Shown here: piece after piece, positions 57,201-64,000 of the stretch
Layout of the letters: each line of letters opens with the position of its first letter
How positions within the stretch are numbered: the first letter of the stretch is position 1
Assembly (NCBI GenBank): GCA_003550325.1
Contig: QKWP01001668.1
Span: 53,161-117,160 of the forward strand
DNA from: Gigaspora rosea
Lineage: Eukaryota; Glomeromycota; Glomeromycetes; Diversisporales; Gigasporaceae
Length of the DNA stretch: 64,000 bases
Direction: 5' to 3'
Program-made: the position numbers and the translations under genes
Notes under the pieces: model-generated
Database searches by the model: none
Told to the model about the DNA's origin: nothing
The model's input: only the letters and a program-made list of their open reading frames with translations

Positions 57201-57520
57201 CTTCATACTCACCCTGGTAATTTATTGAATTAAATGATTATTGTTAATCATACGTTTTCTTGAAGCACAATCGTAAAGCGAACAGATTTAAGCTTCATAC
57301 TCATCCTGGTAATTTTATTGAATAATTAAAGATTACGGTTAATCATACGTTTACCTGAAACACTATCATCAAAGCTAACAGAATTAAACTCCATACTCAC
57401 TCTGGTAATTTATTTGAACGATTAAATGATTACGATTAATCATACACTCTCTCGTTAAAGTGAAAGAATTAAAGATATACCTTGGTAATTTATTGAATGA
57501 TTACAGATCAATTATAAAAA
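54246..57520 (-). mobile_element. Helitron-like element with minisatellite
   Basis: The 3' end on the minus strand reads GGGTGGCGC, GAAT, GCGCCACCC (perfect 9-bp stem), GTCGCA, CTAG, then T. Inward come about 1 kb of diverged repeats (GTTACAGAATTTAC, ATTATCATGATTTA) and then a degenerate 105-bp minisatellite. The 5' end is not defined; it may lie beyond 57,520, where GACGAACTTTGAATTAGATG resembles the DNA next to the K1 insertion. No Rep/helicase frame. Confidence 0.6.
55330..57515. repeat. Degenerate minisatellite, about 105-bp unit
   Basis: About 18 units with landmarks AATTAAACTTCATACTCAC, TGGTAATTTATTGAATGATT, GTTAATCATAC and CTTGAAACACAATCGTTAAA. Units vary from about 90 to 115 bp. One stretch (56,745-57,120) is an inverted repeat insertion with arms around AATACTTTTAT and GATTATTTTAGAGAT. 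Frames here (for example 55,457-55,720 minus) are not genes. Confidence 0.8.
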
Positions 57521-57862
57521 TATGATTTTCACTAATTCAAACGCAAATATTTTACAATTTTTAAAATAGGAATCCTCATAGGCTGATCAAAAATTTTCCC
57601 ACAGTTTGATCACCTTTTTGGATGTTGCCAACCAAAAACGGTTAAGTACAGATAATAGAAAATTGGTAAGCTTACGCATATTTGAGTTTCATATTTGTAA
57701 TTCTGCCGTCACTATCAACACGTCAATATGGCGAACTTATGTAAAAATAATTTCTGTATTGTTTTTCTCATACTCTGGTCATGTTTTCTGAAGATGACCA
57801 ATTAAAAACGTTTAAACGGACGAACTTTGAATTAGATGGTTTAGATAGAAGAAGATGGATAA
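57521..57862. other. Repeat-like DNA, no gene
   Basis: Contains TGACCAATTAAAAACGTTTA and GACGAACTTTGAATTAGATG, which recur near 24,190 (inside the K1 insertion) and 58,505. The plus-strand frame at 57,606-57,791 has no recognisable features. Confidence 0.45.
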
Positions 57863-58099
57863 TTATGAAACAATGCATTTGCACATAGCAGAAATGTCGT
57901 AATTTTTATTGCATACTGTCGTTAAATTTTTCCCACATTCTGATGAATATAACTGATCAAAACCGTTAAGTTGGTAATAATCATTGCAATTATAGTTGGT
58001 TGTAGAATTCATAGATACATTTCCGTCTATAGTCATATTTTTTATATAGTTTTCACACGCTTTGATCACGTTTGACACATTATCCGAATAAACAGCCAA
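57863..58099 (-). CDS. Possible Cys-rich exon, unrecognised
   Basis: The frame has protein-like composition: NVSNVIKACENYIKNM, NSTTNYNCNDYYQLNGFDQL, YSSECGKNLTTVCNKNYDI and SAMCKCIVS-stop, with six Cys and several N-glycosylation sequons (NMT, NVS, NST, NLT). That would suit an extracellular Cys-rich protein. The frame opens at TTG right after an in-frame TGA, so a real gene would need an upstream exon or a different start. No signal peptide is visible. A decayed partial copy of the 5' half lies at about 58,195-58,300 (AGCGTGTGAAACTATGTAAA). Function unknown; may be a gene fragment carried by the neighbouring Helitron-like DNA (inference). Confidence 0.4.
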   Translation of the reverse strand: MAVYSDNVSNVIKACENYIKNMTIDGNVSMNSTTNYNCNDYYQLNGFDQLYSSECGKNLTTVCNKNYDISAMCKCIVS

Positions 58100-59885
58100 T
58101 CACTGCACGGCATTTTGTCGATAATATAGCTTATATAATAACTAATAATTAATAATACAATATTTGCATCATCATGACGTTAATCATAATTGTCATGATT
58201 TTTTTTACATAGTTTCACACGCTTAGATCACATTTAACACATGATTTAGTTTATCTTATAAAATCATGAATAAACAGCCAATCACTGCACAGCATTTTGT
58301 CAATCAAAAATGTGCAATAACCTTTACTCATAAAATCGTGTATTATTTTACTGCGTTTTCTAATAATAAAAATTACGTGACAACTTTAGACGATCCCCAA
58401 ATTTGACAATCATGCGGACGATCAAGAAGTCGTAATAGTTACATATTTTGACATATATCGTAACAATTCCCTGTTACAGATTTTGGATCATACCAATTCA
58501 CAGGTAACCAATCAAAAACGTTTAAATGGACAAACTCTGAATTAGAGGTTTAGATTTATATAGTAAAACATAGTAAAAACATAGTAAAAATTTAGTAAAA
58601 TTAAATTACTTATAACTTTTTTATCTACTAAACCAATTTTAGTGATTTTACTATTATTAAAACCAGAAAATTAGCTTTATAACTTTTATTAAGCAATTTA
58701 AAAAATTTTATTAAATAGGAATTTTGCTATTTATAATTTAGTATTTTTTTTGCACTTTTAGTAGCAAACAAATTTTTAAAGATATAAAAAAATTTTAGAT
58801 AAGTTATCTAATTTTTAAATATACTAAAATGATATATAAATATAGAATTATATATTAAATAAATTTAATTTGAAGTTAATAATACCAATTTTTTAAAATT
58901 GTACTTATAAAACATACTAAATTTAGTACATTTTACTAAATTTAGTATAGCAAACAGATACCCATTAAAAAAAACATTGTGCACAAGATTCAGCAAAGTT
59001 CTTTTTAAAGGCTTGTACAAATAAATAATATGAAAACCTATGTTATAAATTAAATAAAATCTGCTATAATAATCATATATGAGTGAAACCTGATTTAAAT
59101 TATCAAAAATATAGAATTTATCCTAACCTGATATACTTACCAACTCGTGACTAGAAATATGATCCTGCTTAAATTGGTTAGTTCATGCTTCAAAACCCAA
59201 CCAAACACTGTTCTGAAGCATATGAATATTAATTATATTTGTCAAAACATGTTAGTTTAAAACATCAAAAAATTAAATAAAAAGTTGCTCATAAGCTTAA
59301 TTTCAAACTCTACTAAGCTTAATTTTACATAATTAAATTCACATGATTGAAAAACTTGTGTTTAGTATAGTGATAGTATTATTATTTTTTTTTGTATGGG
59401 TATTTTGGTATATAGATTGTTAAACCATGTGCATGGTGCCCGCCTCTAATCCCAACCATAATGATAGTAAGTTTCAACATTTAGATCATAACATTACATA
59501 ATCTAACTGGTCGATCATGTTCTGGTGACTGTCACTGCTAGTAACAAACACATTTTTTCACAGTTTTAAAAATTTTATTAAGAAAATTTGCAAAATTTGC
59601 AAAATTTTAAAAAAGTATTCTAAATAACCTTAATCTACTATTTTTGATACACTTAATTGAAAAAGTTTATATGTAAGTTGAAAATAATGTGAGGCTTAAA
59701 GTTTATAGTATTCATATGTTTTTATTATAATTTTAATTATGAACTAATACTCATATATCAACAGGTGTGACATGTCCTATGACTGCTAACTAGGTAGGTG
59801 AGGTGTCCGGTGTAACAATAAAAATGACCAATCATATGAACACTTTCCTATGACTCCGCAGCAAGAATCGACAACTGGATTTCAA
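58100..59885. other. No gene seen
   Basis: AT-rich DNA. Contains the decayed copy of the preceding ORF (58,195-58,300), CAATCAAAAACGTTTAAATG at 58,509, and ACAACTTTAGACGATCCCC at 58,380, a relative of the dispersed CCTGGCTTTAGCCGACCCC motif. Nothing else supportable. Confidence 0.45.
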
Positions 59886-60202
59886 AATTCTAATTTTAGG
59901 TCACATCGTTCACGGCATTTAAAAAAGTAGACATTGACAAAAATTTTATTATGTAAATTGATCAATTTATATAAAAGAATACCTTCCTCATTTTTTGTAA
60001 AGGTAAATTTTACAAAATTATATTTTTTTAGTATGTATTAAGAACATAATTACAATTCATAATCGCTAAGATACATATATCCAATATACTATTAATTTTT
60101 TCAAAAACTTTTTATTGCTGGTGGCACAAGTTATATGTTAATAAATTATAAGGCATAAATAAAATTCATGCATGATGTAATATGATCATTGAAAAAGAAT
60201 TT
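59886..60202. other. 3' flank of K5, shared with K2
   Basis: AATTCTAATTTTAGGTCACA and AAAAAGTAGACATTGACAAA match 26,855-27,218 downstream of K2, not the flanks of K3 and K4. Confidence 0.7.
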
Positions 60203-61826
60203 TTACATTGACCCATCAAATTTAGAACCTGCTATACGAATGATATCATACTGTTTTTTCTTGTAAAACCAATATCCTGCAAAGCCAGCTATTGCTAAAA
60301 CAGTTATCAAACTAAAGGAATTGTCACAATCGCACCTGTACTTAATTAATTAGAATCTGAAACAATGACAGTTTGAATTTGAGTAACTGTAGGATTTTGA
60401 GGATGAGATGAATTAGGTGATGTACTAGTTGAAGTAACCCAAGTATAATTTCGAGTATCAAGAAGGTATATTTTTGAATTCACATTAATTAAGTTAGTGA
60501 AAGAATTATTTGCCATCATTACACCTTTATGAATTATTAAAATAAATTAATTTTTAATCTAATTTCTTAATAAATTAAATGAAATTTATAATTACCAAAT
60601 GCTAAAATCATAAATGCTCCCACTATATCTGACGAATGGTATGCAAGTGAAGGTGGTTTATTACTACCAATAATTGGTTTAATGGACCATTTATACGGAT
60701 TAACAGTTGTGTCTAATGAAGCTAAAACTTGACTTTGATCTGTAACTCCACCGTAGATTATAACATGCCCATCTGGTGATAATACAGCAGTGTGACAACT
60801 TCTAGAATTTAATGTATCTCCAGTAGCAATCTAATAAATTATATCAAAAACGTGAATATTCGTGAATATTTAACATATAGGAAAATAGAAAGTTTAACAT
60901 TACTGTTGTATTCCATGAATTATTATTAATGTTTTATGTCGGAATCTAACATAGAATAAAAATTAAGTAATTTAGTACCTGTTTAACTAGTAAATGTCTT
61001 TAAATGTTTAAATATACATAAATATATTTAATCATATTACCTCGGACATATAAATGGTACCGACGGCAGCAACACCTCCTATATAAAGTATAAGGCCATT
61101 ATTTAAAAGTGTAGCTGTAAAATCAACACGTGGCGTTGGCGCACTAACATTAGAGCCTTGTGCCCATGTCAAACTTAAAGTATCAAGAATATAAATGTCA
61201 CCAAAAAGATTATCACGACTACTATTAGGAGTAACTCCTCCAAACCTAAGAAGTTTCAAATTATCAAAAAAAAAAAAGATTTCAAAAGATACATTATTTT
61301 TGTTAAAAATTAAAAATTATGATGATATGAAAAAAAAATAAACTAAAGATAATAAAGATTGGGGATATATTTTACCATTAGTGTCATCAACAGCTTGAAA
61401 TTGTTGCCGACTTTTAGGGATCAGTCCGCTAATATTAGGAGTGCTCCATGTTGCAGCCACAGTATCAAAGGCGTATACTATAGTATCATTACTATAATCA
61501 TTACTTGTAGTAAGATGGTTCAAAAGGTATATTGTATTTTTATTTGGACCTCCTACACATGCACTTGCCAATGCAAAAGCAGCCGGGATTGAATTCGACA
61601 TGAACCATGAAGGATTAGTAGTATTTAACGTTGAAAGAGTCACATCTAAATAAATATTGTCTCTTGCTTGTTCAAGAATTGAACTACCAAAGAAATAAAG
61701 TCTATTTCCTACAAGGGCACTACTTTCTCTAAAACGTCCGGGAGGTGTAAAGCCGTCTGCGTCAACGGCCGTCCAGACAAGAATAATTGACAACCAACGG
61801 AAAATATAATTTTCAAAAAAATTCAT
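60203..61826 (-). pseudogene. K5: kelch membrane protein gene, several lesions
   Basis: Same layout as K4: exon 1 from ATG 61,826 (MNFFENYIFRWLSIILVWTA, blades as in K4), exon 2 at 61,245-61,041 (FGGVTPNSSRDNLFGDIYIL, PTPRVDFTATLLNN), exon 3 at 60,945-60,904, exon 4 at 60,830-60,596, exon 5 at 60,524-60,203. Lesions: the GTATGT donor of intron 1 is deleted (TATATCCCC instead of TATATATGTATGTTTATCCCC); exon 3 reads IPT-stop; exon 5 has a stop after VSDSN and a frameshift after TIPLV, though the helix (ITVLAIAGFAGYWF) and tail (KKKQYDIIRIAGSKFDGSM) are legible. Upstream of the ATG is a small insertion (about 61,827-61,872). Closest to K2. Confidence 0.85.
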
Positions 61827-62227
61827 AGTTTTTGACAACCAGAATAGGAGGAGTTGAGATGGCTATTAAAATTAAATTTAAACTACAAGACTTAATCATT
61901 TGTAAACCCTGGATTTTTTGTCCAAAATCGTCCAAAAAAGGTATCTTATTTTCAGAAACATAGGTAACCATTTCATCTAAATTGGGCCACTGGATCAATG
62001 TTTAAATTTACGTCAAGTAAGTTAACTGTTTCATCGAATGTGTTTCAAATTGTGGCACAGATTACTAAACCACGAATCAAAGTTTTGTATCATGTGTAAC
62101 TAAAACGTCCGTTTTGTCAAAAATCGCTTATTTCTCGAAATTCTACATAAGAAACTAAAACGTTTAGCGCTCAAATTAAAAGATTTCATTGTGCAATTTT
62201 ACTACATAAATTGCCCTTCTAACCTAT

Positions 62228-62758
62228 AATTTGGGTTCTCGGCACAATAAAAAAATTTGGCATGCCAAATTCTAAATTTCGTACCAAATGCATGCCAATG
62301 CATGCCATAAACACATGATTTACTTGTTTAATTTAATTGATTAAAAAATTTTTTTTCTAAAGTTCAAAAAATATAAACTGCATCTTTATATATTTATATA
62401 TTATTATAATTAATCGCATGCCTTTAGACTCAATGGCATGCCATAAGTGGCATGCCAATATAGATGGCGGTGAAATTACTTTTCTTAATGAAAATTTTTT
62501 GATAAAATTGTTGAAATTATTTGTTGTTAAAATTGGTGAAATTGGTGAAATTAATTTTTTACTATTAAAAATTAATTTAAATTATATAAAATATTAATTA
62601 AAACTTAACACAATCAAATACAATAGTTGTTTTATAATTAATTTATAAAAATATAAAAATGTTGAAATTTTTGTTGAAATTATTGTTGAAATTAAAAAAA
62701 ATTAAAATGAATTTCACCGCCATCTATACATGCCAAGGACCCTCATGCCCAGAACCCT
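62228..62758. mobile_element. MITE upstream of K5, same site as K2
   Basis: Starts GGGTTCTCGGCACAATAAAA as the 147-bp MITE upstream of K2 and ends ATGCCCAGAACCC then TACCTA, at the same place in the unit. It is larger because of further insertions. Confidence 0.75.
62461..62726. mobile_element. 266-bp nested MITE, TA target
   Basis: Perfect 17-bp inverted ends TAGATGGCGGTGAAATT / AATTTCACCGCCATCTA with TA on both sides, inside the MITE upstream of K5. The core repeats GTTGAAATT. TA target and length fit a Stowaway-like (Tc1/mariner) MITE (inference). Confidence 0.8.
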
Positions 62759-64000
62759 ACCTACAGTATAACCCAAAATCTGACATAACAATTTTGTTGC
62801 TCTACAAACCTTTCACAGCAAATTTTTATGTAGACAAATGTTTTGTGTAATAGTCACGATAAAGTGTAACAAAACACCATCCCCTACGCCGTTTTACAGA
62901 CATGATGATGGATGGGAATAATCAAGCAAAAGTGATAGATAGGATAAAAGTAAAATGCTTTGTGTTTTTAGAAGGGCTCTATGGTAAATATTAAATAGAA
63001 CATTACAATTGTAAATAATTAATAAAAGTTATTATAAATAAAAGCCGCCTGGCTCTTCAGAATGAGTAAGTTCTGCTTTGTCCGATATAAGAAAGTACAT
63101 GTTAAAACAATTTAAGTTTCCTTTATTACATATCATCGTATTTCTTAACACTGTTACAAAACAATTATTGTTAACTTTAACGTGATTTTGGATCAAAAAT
63201 GTGGCATTTATAATTGGATATCCAACAGATAAATTTTTCCGCAAATACCTTACATTTTATGGTTTAGGAAATAATTTTTAACGAATATTATTCGACATTC
63301 ATTTAAAGTACGCAACAATATTAAGGCTATACGTAAATTTTGGTCTACGTGTACATCGAGTACCTCAACATCACATGAATACTATTGCTAAAAAAATTAC
63401 TAGTCTGAAATTAGAAAAATATTTAATATTTCACAAAATAACAAACAATCAAAAAAAGTAATTCTGAAAGAAATATTAACTTATTTCAATTAATATATTT
63501 TAATGCTTTTTAATGACCATAAGTGACATGGTATACTTTTATAACAGATAAGTTGTTACTATTCTCTTATATACGATATGAATATCTTATTGTAAACAAG
63601 CATCTTAAAGATATCCAAAATCACCATCCCTCAACCAATATGTATAATTTCAAAACACTCGCGACTTTGTAAATCATTTCCTTAAGGCCACACCTTGGTC
63701 TCATAACATGAATGTTAAAAATTCGATCGGTCGACTTTTTTTAAATTTCATATAGAAATTTATAAAATGTTTATAAAAAGTTTTTCAAAAACCTAATCGG
63801 AAATAAAGCCGGTTTCTAGATAACCTTTTACGAAAATGTCAGATTGACTCACATTAGGTTAGAGTCAGTTCCGGTCAATTTTTATCGGGAATTTATTTGT
63901 CGGAAAGGGCTATAGTATTGCACAGTGTGGTCGGATTTTGTGTTGCCGGGAATTACTAAATTAGGGGTAATTTCGAATAATTCTTATGGAGGAATTCCCA

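Larger units (their letters stand above)
61874..64000. promoter_or_regulatory. Upstream DNA of K5, to window edge
   Basis: Parallel to 28,830-30,450 (K2) and the matching DNA of K3 and K4, with one unique insertion near 61,900-62,000 (CATCTAAATTGGGCCACTGG). Continues past the window. No gene seen. Confidence 0.5.

Overview
This window is eukaryotic and very AT-rich. It looks like gene-poor, repeat-rich fungal DNA. The kelch genes have short introns with GTATGT or GTAAT donors, encode a signal peptide and one membrane segment, and sit in tandem. The dense mix of MULE, LINE, Helitron, hAT and foldback elements around them is what I would expect of an arbuscular mycorrhizal fungus (Glomeromycotina, Rhizophagus-like). 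That taxon is an inference; I ran no search.

Left part (1-16,000): almost only dead mobile DNA. It holds a frameshifted FAR1/MULE transposase (1.85-3.39 kb, minus), a tandem duplication (3.7-4.4 kb), and a LINE with ORF1 (zinc knuckle) and the endonuclease part of ORF2 (9.3-6.0 kb, minus) that is itself interrupted by a 306-bp inverted-repeat element. A 2-kb foldback element follows (9.7-11.7 kb). Then comes a 1.9-kb inverted-repeat element (12.75-14.64 kb) that carries an unusually GC-rich, tRNA-headed retroelement with a 16-bp target duplication, plus two palindromic modules.

Middle and right part (16,000-64,000): five copies (K1-K5, all minus strand) of a five-exon gene for a secreted or surface kelch beta-propeller protein with one C-terminal membrane helix. 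K4 (45,996-47,579) is intact as read, 399 residues. K3 is open but has lost its signal peptide by an exact 54-bp in-frame deletion, and its last exon is confused by an assembly gap. K2 has one or two small frameshifts. K1 and K5 are clearly broken. K2, K3 and K4 lie in tandem units of about 5-11 kb that share kilobases of upstream DNA. By C-terminus and by a shared MITE, K2 groups with K5 and K3 with K4.

The kelch units work as a dated insertion trap. K1 is split in its last intron by about 7.8 kb of Helitron-like DNA filled with a 106-bp satellite in a higher-order pattern. The unit behind K2 received a LINE (which carries a hAT element made of an octamer satellite) and a TG..CA element that looks like a solo LTR. 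The units behind K3 and K4 received several further MITEs. Four Helitron-like 3' ends with the same hairpin and CTAG/CTAA terminus were found; on the minus strand at 54.2 kb and 16.6 kb the hairpin is followed inward by minisatellites of about 105 bp.

There is no operon, defence system or metabolic pathway here. Function rests on the kelch family alone, and its role is unknown. Two single N bases sit exactly at junctions of local duplications and are probably assembly joins.
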